Below are positions 42,248 to 54,635 of a stretch of 64,000 nt of DNA, piece by piece. The stretch is from positions 1-64,000 of the forward strand of contig JAOTXT010000003.1 of assembly GCA_029862205.1 (NCBI GenBank), in the 5' to 3' direction. The translations under genes and the position numbers were made by a program. The stretch is from Paracoccaceae bacterium. Its GTDB lineage: Bacteria > Pseudomonadota > Alphaproteobacteria > Rhodobacterales > Rhodobacteraceae. How positions within the stretch are numbered: position 1 is the stretch's first letter; each line of letters begins with the position of its first letter. The notes under the pieces were generated by a model that worked only from the letters and a program-made list of their open reading frames with translations, had not been told where the DNA came from and did no database searches.

Positions 42248-42374
42248 GGGCGGCGCGGCCACGCCCGGCCTTTGGGTTGGATGGTGAGAGCACGTGGGCT
42301 TGTAAAACTGACTGTGACCGACCACGCTTGGTCCGGGAATTCCCGAATGGGAATGCCAGTTCAGGGAGGAAGAA

Positions 42375-42782
42375 ATGAAACGAACATCCTTGGCGTTGTT
42401 TGTTGCGGTGGTGGCATTGTCGATCGCGGGTGCGCAAGGCGCCGTCGCGCATGAGACCGAGCCGGTGATCATAAGCCTGACGAAAACACCGCTCGCCGAC
42501 GTTGCCGGCAAGGAGGCCAATGTCGTCCGGCTCGAGGTTGGTCCCGGCTGGACGATCGGCGATCACTCCCATCCCGGCAACATCTTCGTCTATGTGCTCG
42601 AGGGCTCGCTCAAGGTCGAGGTCGACGGTGAGCCGGCGCAGATACTCAAGCCCGGCGACCTGTTGCACGAAATTCCCAATCAGAACATGAGAGGCAGCAA
42701 CGTCAGTTCCACGCATGGGCCGAAGTTTCTCGTTTGTCAGATTGGAAATGTCGGCGATCCCCTAACCGTCATGGCCGAGTAG
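42375..42782 (+). CDS. Exported cupin-domain protein
   Basis: A 135-residue protein with a clear signal peptide (RTSLALFVAVVALSIAGAQGAVA, cleavage after about residue 25) and a single cupin barrel. The metal-binding motif is GDHSHPGNIFVYVLEGSLKVEVDG (His-x-His and Glu at residues ~64-75), and the second motif contains PGDLLHEIPNQ. Small periplasmic cupins of this kind have no firm function; binding of a metal-coordinated small molecule is likely. GGGAGGAAG precedes the ATG. It stands alone between two GGTGCGTGC palindromes. Confidence 0.85.
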   Translation: MKRTSLALFVAVVALSIAGAQGAVAHETEPVIISLTKTPLADVAGKEANVVRLEVGPGWTIGDHSHPGNIFVYVLEGSLKVEVDGEPAQILKPGDLLHEIPNQNMRGSNVSSTHGPKFLVCQIGNVGDPLTVMAE

Positions 42783-42840
42783 CAAGCGAGGGCGGCGCGA
42801 GTTCGCACGCGCCTTTCGGGGGATGAAACGGTTTATTTAC

Positions 42841-42860
42841 GGTGCGTGCGAGCACGCACC
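42841..42860. repeat. GGTGCGTGC-GA-GCACGCACC palindrome
   Basis: A 9-bp perfect stem with a two-base loop in the gap between the convergent cupin and atpC genes. It could end transcripts from both sides. Its arms are identical to those at 42178-42247. Confidence 0.75.
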
Positions 42861-42882
42861 CTAGGGGGCGCCACGCAGCAAA

Positions 42883-43281
42883 CTACCCCCCAACCTGCCC
42901 TAGGAACGCCCTGAAATCATTGAGCTTCTGAAGCGCCGCTTTCTTGCGGCCCGGGGTCGCTTCGTCGTGCGCGGTCTCGGCCTCGGCGATCTTGGTTTCG
43001 ATCATCGCCCGGTCGACCTTGTTTTTCTCGATCGCCTCCTCGGCGAGCACCGAAACGGTGTTGTCCGAGATCTCGGCGAAGCCTCCGGTGACAAAGTAGC
43101 CGTCCTCGGAGCCGCCATTGCGGACCACCACGTAGCCGGGACGCAGGTTGGTCAGGAACGGGGCATGATTGGCCATCGCCGTCAAATCGCCCTCCATGCC
43201 TGGAATGGTCACGGCCTCCGCCTCGGTCGAGGCAAGCTTGCGCTCGGGGCTGACCAGTTCGAAGTTCAGGGTCTCGGCCAT
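42883..43281 (-). CDS. atpC: ATP synthase F1 epsilon subunit
   Basis: A 132-residue epsilon subunit with the N-terminal beta-sandwich (LNFELVSPERKLASTEAEAVTIPGMEGDLTAM) and a C-terminal two-helix region (VDRAMIETKIAEAETAHDEA...). It links the rotor stalk to the c-ring and can inhibit ATP hydrolysis. The ATG at 43281 is preceded by GGAC and gives the usual MAETL start; seven extra track residues were dropped. It is the last gene of the minus-strand atp operon. Confidence 0.95.
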   Translation of the reverse strand: MAETLNFELVSPERKLASTEAEAVTIPGMEGDLTAMANHAPFLTNLRPGYVVVRNGGSEDGYFVTGGFAEISDNTVSVLAEEAIEKNKVDRAMIETKIAEAETAHDEATPGRKKAALQKLNDFRAFLGQVGG

Positions 43282-43282
43282 C

Positions 43283-43471
43283 TCAGTCCTCATCCTCGGC
43301 AATCAGCCCGTCGAACAGGCCGGCCGCACCCGCAAACTTGTCGCGGCAGCCCGGGTTGCAGAAACCGACGACCTGGCCCCGGTAGGTGGTCAGGCTGTCC
43401 GGCGAGACCGGCTTGCCCGACCAGGGGCAGGCGTCGTTGACGCAATCGGCGATATCGAGCGGCGCCGTCAA
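43283..43471 (-). CDS. Small zinc-ribbon-like protein between atpD and atpC
   Basis: A 62-residue protein missed as a separate gene by the ORF track, where it is the tail of a longer frame antisense-like to atpD. It starts at TTG 43471, one base after the atpD stop, with GGAGG nine bases upstream inside atpD, so it should be translationally coupled. It has CVNDACPWSGKP and CNPGCRDKF, a CX4C/CX3C pattern resembling YHS/TRASH metal-binding ribbons. It ends one base before the atpC start. Homologues at this place are sometimes labelled glutathione S-transferase, which the sequence does not support. Confidence 0.78.
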   Translation of the reverse strand: MTAPLDIADCVNDACPWSGKPVSPDSLTTYRGQVVGFCNPGCRDKFAGAAGLFDGLIAEDED

Positions 43472-43472
43472 A

Positions 43473-45795
<2,323 letters not shown>

Positions 45796-45862
45796 CCCCG
45801 CAGGTTCCTCTTTGTCAAACGCCCATGGCTTAGGCTAACGGCTTACGCTTTCGGCGGCGGCC

Positions 45863-47394
<1,532 letters not shown>

Positions 47395-47395
<1 letters not shown>

Positions 47396-47955
47396 CAGCC
47401 GACCTCTTTCATTGCATTTTGCAGAGATGCGAGCCGCGAGCGGATCGACGTGTCGATCATCTTCGAGCCCACTTTGACGACAAGACCGCCGATGATCGAT
47501 TCATCGACGGTCAAATTCAGTTTCACGTCGCGGCCGATCGCCGCCTTAAGCCGGTCGCTCAGCGCCGCACGCTGGGTGTCGGAGAGCGTCCGCGCCGAGG
47601 TCACGTCGGCCGTTACCTCGCCCCGATGCTCGGCCATCAGCTTGGCGAAGGTCTCGATCACCTCGTCCAACACGAACAGGCGCCGCTTGGTGCCCATCAG
47701 CCCGACGACATTCCGGACCAGGCCCGAGAGGCCCATCGCCTCGGCTACCGAAGCCATGGCGCGGCCCTGTTCGTCGCGGGTGTAGACCGGGCTTCCGATC
47801 AGGGCGCGCAGGTCGTCACTGACCTCCAACGCCTCGCCCAGCGCGATCATGTCGCGTTCGGTCTCGGTCAACGCGCCGGCCTCGCTCGCCAACTCGAAAA
47901 GCGCCGTCGCATAGCGTCCGGCCGCGCTCGATACGAGGGTGGAAGATTCGCTCAC
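47395..47955 (-). CDS. atpH: ATP synthase F1 delta subunit
   Basis: A 186-residue peripheral-stalk subunit that joins F1 to the b subunits. The six-helix N-terminal domain ([26 protein letters not shown]) and the C-terminal end with [32 protein letters not shown] are typical. It starts at GTG 47955, preceded by GGAAGG six bases away; the track start at 48249 is not supported. It is the first gene of the operon atpH-A-G-D-(zinc ribbon)-C, which lacks the F0 genes as in other Rhodobacterales. Confidence 0.95.
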
Positions 47956-48218
47956 GTGTCGCCTTCCCTTAGACCGCCCGGTAGGTTTCCGGGCTGCGTT
48001 TTGAACAGCACGAGGATCGGCAGACGAACGTCCCCCGATACGCCCCCCGGCATGCGAGGCCTCGCTATCATAGGGGCCATGTGCTTGCAACACTCGCGCT
48101 CGAAGCACTGGGCGCGGCCCGGTTCTGGCCTCTCGGGCGCTGTTTGTGAAGGGAAAAAGTCGCGCGCCCTTTGGGCACATCGTCGCAGCGCTGGCGCGCG
48201 GTTCCGTCAGGGCAAGGT
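47956..48218. promoter_or_regulatory. Upstream region of the atp operon
   Basis: This 263-base gap lies between the broken DUF1203 gene and atpH, both on the minus strand, and has to contain the atp promoter. A TATGAT-like -10 box is visible on the minus strand near 48067-48072, but without a convincing -35 box at 17 bases. No hairpin with a T run is evident. I see no further gene here. Confidence 0.35.
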
Positions 48219-48694
48219 TCAGTCCAGTTCGAAGCGGCAGGTATAGCAATTGTTGCGCGACGAGCGCACGTGGACATACGCGACCCGGGGGTCTTCGAAC
48301 GTCGCGGCCGCGGCATCTTCCAGACCAGCCGGAGCGACGATTCGCCCGGTTCCGTAGACGATCCGGTCGTCAGCGCTGTAGCCCTTGATCAGCCGCTCTT
48401 CCTGCCCCTCGGTGAGGACCGGGGGCAGACCCTCTCCCTCCACCGGGAGCACGTGTCGGCGCAAAGGAAAATCGGCCCGGTCTCGGCATAAGGCTGCAGA
48501 TCAGGAAACGGCCGATGTGCCAGGATCAGCATCGGCGCGCCTTCCGGAATGAAGGTCAAGCAATGGCGGCAGGGATTGCCATTGCCGTTCGAGACCGCGC
48601 GCTCGGGCGCCTGGCCGTTAGCGTCCAGCCCGCCGGACTGGTAGCGGCGGGCGGTCTCGGTCGGGACGGCAATGAAACGGGGCATATCGGTCAT
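48219..48694 (-). pseudogene. DUF1203 family protein, frameshifted
   Basis: Two overlapping frames together make one ~155-residue DUF1203 protein. The first frame starts at ATG 48694 (after AGGAG) with TDMPRFIAVPTETARRYQ and runs through CRHCLTFIPEGAPMLILAH and TGPIFLCADTC. The second supplies GLPPVLTEGQEERLIKGY and the conserved end VHVRSSRNNCYTCRFELD. One base appears to be missing around 48440-48455, near the CCCGG and GGGAG runs. The protein is a presumed metal-binding domain of unknown role. A true inactivation or a sequencing slip are both possible. Confidence 0.8.
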
Positions 48695-48777
48695 GGCAGC
48701 TCTCCTGATCTTCGCGCCATGATGATCGCGCGCGCTGGGCCGAGATGCGACCCGGATCATGCGCCCGGACCATGCGG

Positions 48778-50982
48778 TCAGAGAAAACTTTGGGGATCGA
48801 TATCAATCACGACCCGAACGGCGGCAGGCACCTTGACCTGGGCCTTCCAAGCCGCCAGCGCGTTCTGCAGCGCGATCCCCTTCGGCGCCTTGATCAGCAA
48901 ACGCACCCGCGCGCGGCCGCGGACCCGGGCAATTGGCGCGGGCGCCGGGCCGAAGAGCTCGGCCCCGGCCTGTTCCAGAACGCGGGCGGCCCGGCCAAGC
49001 GCATTGGCGATCTCCCAGACCTTCGGCTCATCAGTGCCCGAGACGATCACGCCCGCCATCCGGCCATAGGGCGGCACGCCCGCCTGAAACCGCGCCTCGG
49101 CCTCGGCCTTCCAGAACGCTTCCTCGTCGCCGGTCAGCATGGCCCGGATCACAGGGTGCTCGGCGCTGGCGGTCTGGATCATCGCGGTGCCAGGCTTGTC
49201 GGCCCGCCCGGCGCGGCCCGCGACCTGGCGCAGAAGCTGAAAGGTCCGCTCGGCGGCGCGCAGGTCGCCACCATGCAGCCCCATATCCGCGTCGACCACG
49301 CCGACCAGGGTCAGCAGAGGGAAGTTGTGCCCCTTGGCCACCATCTGGGTGCCGATGATCACATCCGCCCCACCCTCGGCGATCGCCGCCAGACGCTCTT
49401 TCAGCTCGGCCGGCCCCGATGTCAGATCCGAGGACAGAACCTCGATCCGGGCGCCGGGGAACAGGCTGGCCGCCTCCTCGGCCAGGCGCTCGACGCCCGG
49501 GCCGCACGCCGCAATCCGGTCGTCGCGGCCGCAGTTCGGGCAGGCGCGCGGCAGCGGCTCGGCATGGCCGCATTGATGGCACATGAGCTGCGCCCGGTAG
49601 CGGTGGGTCACCAGCCAGGCATCGCAATGGGCACAACCGAAATGGTGCCCGCAGGCGCGGCAGAGCGTCAGCGGCGCATAGCCCCGCCGGTTCAGGAACA
49701 AGAGCACCTGCTCGCCCCGCGCGATGCGCGCGCGCGCCGCCTCGATAAAGGGCTCGCTCAGCCACCGGTCGCGGCCGGGCTGTTCCTGGCGCAGATCGAC
49801 CAGCCGGATGTCGGGCAGCACGGCCACACCAAAGCGCTCGGGCAGATCGATGCGGGCATATTTGCCGCTATCCGCGTTGGCCCAGCTCTCGAGCGATGGC
49901 GTGGCCGAGGCCAGCACGACCGTGGCGCCTTCGATCGAGGCGCGCAGCACCCCCATGTCGCGGGCGTGATAGAGGACCATGTCCTCCTGCTTGAAGCTGG
50001 CTTCGTGCTCCTCGTCGATCACGATCAGGCCGAGATCGGGGAAAGGCAGGAACAGCGACGACCGCGCTCCCACGACCAGTTGCGCGGTGCCCTCGGCCAC
50101 CGCGCGCCAGCAGCGCCGACGCTCGGCGCCGGTCACCCCATGGTGCCATTCCGCCGGACGCGCACCGAACCGCGCCTCGACCCGAGCCAGGAAAGCCGGC
50201 GTCAGCGCGACCTCCGGCAACAGAACCAGGGCCTGGCGCCCCTGGGCGATGCATTCCGCCACTGCCTCCAGATAGACCTCGGTCTTGCCCGATCCGGTGA
50301 CGCCCTTGAGCAACGTGGCACTGAACTCGCGGGCGGCCACGTTGGCCCGGAGCGCCGTGGCCGCCTCGGCCTGCGCCTCCGACAGATGCGCCCCCAAGGT
50401 CTGGCCCCAAAGCGTCGGATAGGGCGCGTCCGCCGGCACTTCCTCGGTCACCAGCGCGCCCGCGCCGACCAGGCCTTTCACCACCGAAGGGGTCACACCG
50501 GCCATGCGCGCGAGCTCCGCGGGCGCAAACCCCAGGCCCCCATGCGCCTCGATCACCTCGATCACCCGCTTGCGGGCGGGCGTCATGCGCTGGGGCCGGG
50601 CCGGGCCCAGCGCGACCCGGATCTGGGATTTCGGCGGCGCACCGAGCTCGGGCACGCGGGTCGCCAGCCGCAGCATCATGCCCGGCAGCGTCATCGTGTA
50701 TTCCGCCGCACGGGACAGGAAACTCAGCATCGTCGCGGGCAAGGGCGGCACCGGCAGCCGCGCGATGACCGGCTTCAGCCGTGCCGCGTCCACCGACTGC
50801 CCACCCGGACCCCAGACCACCCCCCGCGCGCGCCTGGTGCCCAATTCCACCTCGACGAAATCGCCGGGGCCCAGCGCCATCCCATCGGGCACCAAATAGT
50901 CCAGCGGCTCGTCGAACGGCATCGGCAGCGCCACGCCGACCCTGTCGCCCGGGCCGAACGCCTCGCTCACCGGGGCACTCAT
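48778..50982 (-). CDS. priA: Primosomal protein N' (PriA helicase)
   Basis: A 734-residue superfamily 2 helicase that restarts replication forks. The N-terminal DNA-binding domain opens [22 protein letters not shown]. Walker A is [18 protein letters not shown], the DEAH-type box is [16 protein letters not shown], and zinc cysteines are in [16 protein letters not shown] plus [18 protein letters not shown]. Motifs V and VI are [14 protein letters not shown] and [13 protein letters not shown]. The length is normal. The 999-residue ORF on the plus strand is mostly its shadow, joined in frame to the real fsa gene. Confidence 0.96.
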   Translation of the reverse strand: MSAPVSEAFGPGDRVGVALPMPFDEPLDYLVPDGMALGPGDFVEVELGTRRARGVVWGPGGQSVDAARLKPVIARLPVPPLPATMLSFLSRAAEYTMTLPGMMLRLATRVPELGAPPKSQIRVALGPARPQRMTPARKRVIEVIEAHGGLGFAPAELARMAGVTPSVVKGLVGAGALVTEEVPADAPYPTLWGQTLGAHLSEAQAEAATALRANVAAREFSATLLKGVTGSGKTEVYLEAVAECIAQGRQALVLLPEVALTPAFLARVEARFGARPAEWHHGVTGAERRRCWRAVAEGTAQLVVGARSSLFLPFPDLGLIVIDEEHEASFKQEDMVLYHARDMGVLRASIEGATVVLASATPSLESWANADSGKYARIDLPERFGVAVLPDIRLVDLRQEQPGRDRWLSEPFIEAARARIARGEQVLLFLNRRGYAPLTLCRACGHHFGCAHCDAWLVTHRYRAQLMCHQCGHAEPLPRACPNCGRDDRIAACGPGVERLAEEAASLFPGARIEVLSSDLTSGPAELKERLAAIAEGGADVIIGTQMVAKGHNFPLLTLVGVVDADMGLHGGDLRAAERTFQLLRQVAGRAGRADKPGTAMIQTASAEHPVIRAMLTGDEEAFWKAEAEARFQAGVPPYGRMAGVIVSGTDEPKVWEIANALGRAARVLEQAGAELFGPAPAPIARVRGRARVRLLIKAPKGIALQNALAAWKAQVKVPAAVRVVIDIDPQSFL

Positions 50983-51087
50983 TTCGCGCCGCCCGCAATC
51001 GGTGCTTGGTTCCGGGCGCAGCCTTGGATTAGATTGCCTGCGAAGCGGTCCGCCAGAGACCGCGATTTGAGCGCGAGGATCCGGGCT

Positions 51088-51744
51088 ATGAAATTCTTTA
51101 TCGACACAGCCGAGATCGATGAGATCCGCGAGCTGGCCGCGACCGGCATGGTCGACGGCGTCACCACCAACCCCTCGCTAATCATGAAAGCCGGGCGCGA
51201 AATCCTCGAGGTTACCCGCGAGATCTGCGCCATCGTCGATGGCCCGGTCTCGGCCGAGGTCACCGCCACCGCGTCGGAGGCGATGATCGCCGAGGGCACC
51301 AAGCTCGCCGCGATCGCCCCCAATATCGCGGTCAAGGTGCCGATGACCTGGGACGGGCTGAAGGCCTGCAAGGCGCTGACCGATGCGGGGCATATGGTCA
51401 ATGTGACGCTCTGCTTTTCGGCCAACCAGGCGCTTCTGGCGGCCAAGGCGGGCGCGACCTTCATCTCGCCCTTCATCGGGCGGCTCGACGACATTGGTCT
51501 CGAAGGCATGGAGCTGATCGCCGACATCCGCCAGATCTATGACAATTACCAATTCGAGACGCAGATACTGGCCGCCTCGATCCGCACCGTGAACCATGTG
51601 GCGGTGGCCGCCAAGATCGGCGCCGACGTAGCAACCATTCCTCCGGCCGTGGTGAAGAAACTGGCCGACCACCCGCTGACCGACAAGGGCCTGGACGCCT
51701 TTCTGGCAGACTGGGCCAAGACCGGCCAGAAGATTTTGGGATAA
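51088..51744 (+). CDS. fsa: Fructose-6-phosphate aldolase/transaldolase (Fsa/TalC type)
   Basis: A 218-residue short transaldolase-family TIM barrel. The N-terminus [31 protein letters not shown] is diagnostic; the Schiff-base lysine is in [11 protein letters not shown] (residue ~87), and [23 protein letters not shown] and the closing [18 protein letters not shown] fit. Such proteins act as transaldolase in the pentose phosphate pathway or as fructose-6-phosphate aldolase; the sequence does not separate the two here. It starts 105 bases from the divergent priA and ends five bases before the DUF484 gene. Confidence 0.92.
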   Translation: MKFFIDTAEIDEIRELAATGMVDGVTTNPSLIMKAGREILEVTREICAIVDGPVSAEVTATASEAMIAEGTKLAAIAPNIAVKVPMTWDGLKACKALTDAGHMVNVTLCFSANQALLAAKAGATFISPFIGRLDDIGLEGMELIADIRQIYDNYQFETQILAASIRTVNHVAVAAKIGADVATIPPAVVKKLADHPLTDKGLDAFLADWAKTGQKILG

Positions 51745-51749
51745 GCGCG

Positions 51750-52499
51750 ATGACTAGCCTGACCGAAGCCGCCGCCCCCGCGATTGCTCTCGATACTGAG
51801 GAACGCGACCTGATCCGCTCGCTGATCCTGGCCGACCCGGAACTGGTGCTGTCGGACGACATGGTGATGCGGGCGCTTCTGGGTTCGACCGCTCAGGGCG
51901 CGCGCAACATCGTGGATCTGCGCGACAAGCTGGTCGAGCGGTTGGAGGGGCGGCTGGACAAGCTGGTCCACACCAACCGATCGGTGATCGCGGCGGCCTA
52001 CGAAAACGTCGCCGGCACGCAGCAGATGCACCGGGCGATCCTTGCGCTGATCGACGCGCCGGATCTGGGCGAGTTTCTGCGCCGACTGACCCGCGACGTG
52101 CCGGCCATGGTCGGCGTCGAGGATGCGCGCCTGGGCCTCGAGGCCGAGGTCGATGCGATCGGCCCGGCCGCCCTGGCCGAGGGATTGGCGGGCCGGGTCC
52201 TGCTGATGCCCTACGGCAGCATCGACGAATACCTGATGCTGGACGGCGACACGCCGCCGGGGCAGGTGATGCTGCGCGGCTGCGGCGAGGAGGCGGAAAT
52301 CATCTTCGGCGAGATGACCCGAACCCGTTCCGAGGCGCTCTTGCGGCTCGACATGGCGGGCAGTGCCGGCCTATTGGCCTTCGGCACGCGCGATCCCGAC
52401 CGGTTCAGTCCGGATCAGGGCACTGATCTTCTGACCTTCTTCAGCGGCGTGGTCGAGCGTCTGTTGACCCGGCATTTGGCGGAGGCGGACGACGCCTGA
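51750..52499 (+). CDS. DUF484 family protein (GAF-like)
   Basis: A 249-residue protein with an N-terminal helical region (residues 1-85, including VDLRDKLVERLEGRLDKLVHTNR) and a GAF-like C-terminal domain ending SAGLLAFGTRDPDRFSPDQGTDLLTFFSGVVERLL, the usual DUF484 closing. It is nearly always encoded next to xerC; here its stop overlaps the xerC start (TGATG). The role is unknown; a link to recombination or chromosome resolution is inferred only from the neighbour. Confidence 0.9.
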   Translation: MTSLTEAAAPAIALDTEERDLIRSLILADPELVLSDDMVMRALLGSTAQGARNIVDLRDKLVERLEGRLDKLVHTNRSVIAAAYENVAGTQQMHRAILALIDAPDLGEFLRRLTRDVPAMVGVEDARLGLEAEVDAIGPAALAEGLAGRVLLMPYGSIDEYLMLDGDTPPGQVMLRGCGEEAEIIFGEMTRTRSEALLRLDMAGSAGLLAFGTRDPDRFSPDQGTDLLTFFSGVVERLLTRHLAEADDA

Positions 52500-53422
52500 T
52501 GGTGGCGCTGTCGGGCGCCGCCGCGGACCTGCTCGACCGCTGGCTCGCCCAACTCTCGGCGGTGCGTCAGCGCAGTGCCAAGACGGTGGAGGCTTACCGC
52601 CGGGACGTCGCGGGGTATCTGGGCTTTCTCGCATTGCATACCGGCAGCCCCATGGGCCGCCAGGCGCTGGGTCAGGTCAGCCTCGGCGACCTGCGCGCCT
52701 GGATGGCGGCGGAACGGGCGCGTGGCCTTTCGTCAGCCTCGCTGGCGCGCGCGCTTTCGGCGGTCAGGGCGTTCTACAAATGGCTCGACGCGGCGGAGGG
52801 CGTGGATTGCGCGGCGATCCATGTGGTGCGTTCGCCAAAAAGCCCCGCGCGCCTTCCCCGGCCCGTGCCTGAGACCGGCGCCCGCGCGGTACTGGCGGCG
52901 GTCAGCGCCCATGGGCAACCTTGGATCGCCGCCCGCGATCAGGCGGCGCTGACCCTGATCTGGGGCTCGGGCCTGCGCATCTCCGAGGCTTTGGGCCTTC
53001 GCCAGGGCGATGCGCCGCTCAGCGAGGTAATCCGGGTCACCGGCAAGGGGGGCAAGGAGCGGGACGTGCCCGTCCTGCCAGCCGCGCGCGAGGCGGTGGA
53101 GCATTATCTGGACCTCTGTCCTCACGCCGCCGGGCCCGGCGAGGCCCTGTTCTTGGGTGCGCGCGGCGGGCCCTTGAGCCCGCGGCTTCTGCAGAAGGCC
53201 ATGGCCGAGGCGCGGATGGCGCTGGGTCTGCCGGCCTCGGCCACACCCCATGCGCTGCGCCACTCCTTCGCGACCCAATTGCTGGCCGCCGGCGGGGACC
53301 TGCGGGCGATCCAGGAACTTCTGGGCCACGCCTCGCTGTCGACCACCCAGGTCTACACCCAGGTCGACGAGGCGCGGCTGATGGAGATCTACGACAAGGC
53401 GCACCCGAAGGGGCGGGGATAG
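52499..53422 (+). CDS. xerC: Tyrosine recombinase XerC
   Basis: A 307-residue site-specific recombinase for chromosome dimer resolution at dif. The N-terminal SAM-like domain includes RQRSAKTVEAYRRDVAGYLGFL. The catalytic residues are all visible: Arg in GSGLRISEALGL, Lys in GKGGKERDVP, His-x-x-Arg in HALRHSFATQL, His in LLGHASLSTTQ and the nucleophile Tyr in VYTQVDEARLMEIY. The ATG at 52499 overlaps the DUF484 stop. A 16-bp perfect palindrome follows the stop. Confidence 0.95.
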   Translation: MVALSGAAADLLDRWLAQLSAVRQRSAKTVEAYRRDVAGYLGFLALHTGSPMGRQALGQVSLGDLRAWMAAERARGLSSASLARALSAVRAFYKWLDAAEGVDCAAIHVVRSPKSPARLPRPVPETGARAVLAAVSAHGQPWIAARDQAALTLIWGSGLRISEALGLRQGDAPLSEVIRVTGKGGKERDVPVLPAAREAVEHYLDLCPHAAGPGEALFLGARGGPLSPRLLQKAMAEARMALGLPASATPHALRHSFATQLLAAGGDLRAIQELLGHASLSTTQVYTQVDEARLMEIYDKAHPKGRG

Positions 53423-53428
53423 GGTGGT

Positions 53429-53444
53429 CTCTCACATGTGAGAG
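53429..53444. repeat. 16-bp perfect palindrome CTCTCACATGTGAGAG after xerC
   Basis: The sequence has no loop, so it looks like a protein-binding site rather than an RNA hairpin. It lies seven bases after the xerC stop and before an AT-rich stretch of ~70 bases. It does not resemble a dif site. Confidence 0.55.
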
Positions 53445-53559
53445 GGTTGGTAAGATATTGAAATTGAAATGTTTCCAGAGAAGTTTACCGATTATTCACA
53501 GTTGGCGTGCGGTGGTGCCGCTGCCTGCGCAACGGACGATCGGTCAGTTAGTGCGCATG

Positions 53560-53618
53560 TAGGGCGGGATTTATCCCGCCACCCACCGTCCTCGTGGCGG
53601 GGTGAAACCCCGCCCTAC
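53560..53618. repeat. Dual-hairpin element with GGCGGGAT and GGCGGGGT stems
   Basis: The unit begins TAGGGCGGGAT-TT-ATCCCGCC and ends GGCGGGGT-GAA-ACCCCGCCCTA, with complementary outer ends. It has the same frame as the element at 42178 but different stem sequences, each keeping perfect pairing. It lies between the convergent xerC and RHH genes, where it could terminate both. Confidence 0.75.
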
Positions 53619-53647
53619 CGCGCGAGCACGGCGCCGCGCCGCGTCAC

Positions 53648-53872
53648 TTACCCCTTCACCGCCCGCAACACATATACGCGTATCGCGCTGGCGAGCGAGG
53701 CGGGCGGGGTGCGCCCGGCGTCGATCCGCGCGGCGAGCGCGTTGACCGAGAGACCTTCAGCTTTTGCGAGGTCCTGGAACTCGGTCCAGAAGGCCTGTTC
53801 CAGGCTGACCGAGGTGCGGTGGCCCTGAAGCGTCAGCGAGCGCTTGACCGGGCGGTCCGGCGGCTCAGTCAT
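53648..53872 (-). CDS. Ribbon-helix-helix domain protein
   Basis: A 74-residue protein of the RHH_4 type: PVKRSLTLQGHRTSVSLEQAFWTEFQDLAKAEGLSVNALAARID with the beta strand RTSVSLE followed by two helices. These small proteins may bind DNA as dimers or act as short adaptors; no target is known. The start at 53872 overlaps the DUF4169 stop by eight bases. The ORF-track start at 54079 runs through that gene in another frame. Confidence 0.85.
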   Translation of the reverse strand: MTEPPDRPVKRSLTLQGHRTSVSLEQAFWTEFQDLAKAEGLSVNALAARIDAGRTPPASLASAIRVYVLRAVKG

Positions 53873-54083
53873 CGACGTCATCCAGCTTGTGGCCATCCAG
53901 ATCGCGGGCCGTCTTTTCCGTGCGCGCCTCGTGCAACCGCCGGACCGCCGCTCCTTGGCCATGGCGTGCGGCATTGGCATCGGCTTCCAGGCGGGCTGCC
54001 GCGCGCTTCCGGCGCTTACGCCATTGGCGCAGGTTGACCGGCTTGCCGCTCCCCGCCCCGCCGCTCCCCGTCTCGGCACTCAT
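53865..54083 (-). CDS. DUF4169 family protein
   Basis: A 72-residue very basic protein with the DUF4169 core PVNLRQWRKRRKRAAARLEADANAARHGQ and the tail EKTARDLDGHKLDD. It is predicted to be helical. It is typical of Rhodobacterales and is almost always found beside the RHH protein that follows it here. The ATG at 54083 overlaps the stop of the chorismate mutase gene by four bases. The function is unknown; nucleic acid binding is plausible from its charge. Confidence 0.82.
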   Translation of the reverse strand: MSAETGSGGAGSGKPVNLRQWRKRRKRAAARLEADANAARHGQGAAVRRLHEARTEKTARDLDGHKLDDVDD

Positions 54084-54625
54084 CGGGCGAGCCTGATCCC
54101 GCCAAGCCGGCGGTGAATCGCGTCGCGCGCCGCCGGGTCGAGGCAATCCAGATCGACCGCCTCCCAGAACTTGCTTGCATTGTCCGGGTCGAAATCAACC
54201 CCCTCGGCCAAAGCAAGCCGGATCGCATCCAAGAGCGTGGTGCCAATGGCCAGCAGTTCCGGCCGAATCTCCGAGTTGAGGTCCGGCGGATCGGTCATCT
54301 TGGCCGCCTCGTCCGCCTCCCAACGCGCGATCCAGCAGATCTGGATCGCCTTGGCCGCCTCGATCTGGGCCACGAAGAACGGGCGTGCGGTCTCAGGGTC
54401 AAGCCCCGCCAGCGCGGCATCGGCGGCGGCACGGTCGACAACCACCGCTTCGCGCTCCAGATCCTCGACCGGGGTGCCGCGCGCATGTTTCCAGGCCGCG
54501 ACGGGTTTCATCAGTGCAAGCCGCTGGGTGATCAGGTCGTAGACCAGCATCCGCATCGGATCGTCCGCGCCCGCGGGGCCCGAAGCCAGGGCTATCAGCA
54601 CGGCGATCGCGAGAGCGCGGATCAT
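54080..54625 (-). CDS. Exported chorismate mutase (AroQ gamma class)
   Basis: A 181-residue protein with a signal peptide (MIRALAIAVLIALASGPAGA, cleavage near residue 20). The helical core LVYDLITQRLALMKPVAAWKHARGTPVED with later FFVAQIEAAKAIQICWIARWE closely follows secreted gamma-class chorismate mutases such as that of Mycobacterium tuberculosis: the Arg of TQRL, the Lys of AWKH and the Gln/Glu of AQIEA match active-site positions. It would turn chorismate into prephenate outside the cytoplasm; the reason is unknown. The ATG at 54625 begins the signal peptide. It lies 10 bases after the fumC stop. Confidence 0.8.
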   Translation of the reverse strand: MIRALAIAVLIALASGPAGADDPMRMLVYDLITQRLALMKPVAAWKHARGTPVEDLEREAVVVDRAAADAALAGLDPETARPFFVAQIEAAKAIQICWIARWEADEAAKMTDPPDLNSEIRPELLAIGTTLLDAIRLALAEGVDFDPDNASKFWEAVDLDCLDPAARDAIHRRLGGIRLAR

Positions 54626-54635
54626 TTCGAACCAG

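Noticed and set aside
48745-51744. A 999-residue plus-strand ORF spanning the priA region
   Set aside because: Only its last 218 residues are a real protein (the Fsa-type transaldolase). The rest is Arg/Pro/His-rich antisense translation of priA, a common effect of high GC.
53450-53520. A dif site after xerC
   Set aside because: The AT-rich stretch does not show two 11-bp arms around a 6-bp centre, and xerC genes are not normally next to dif.
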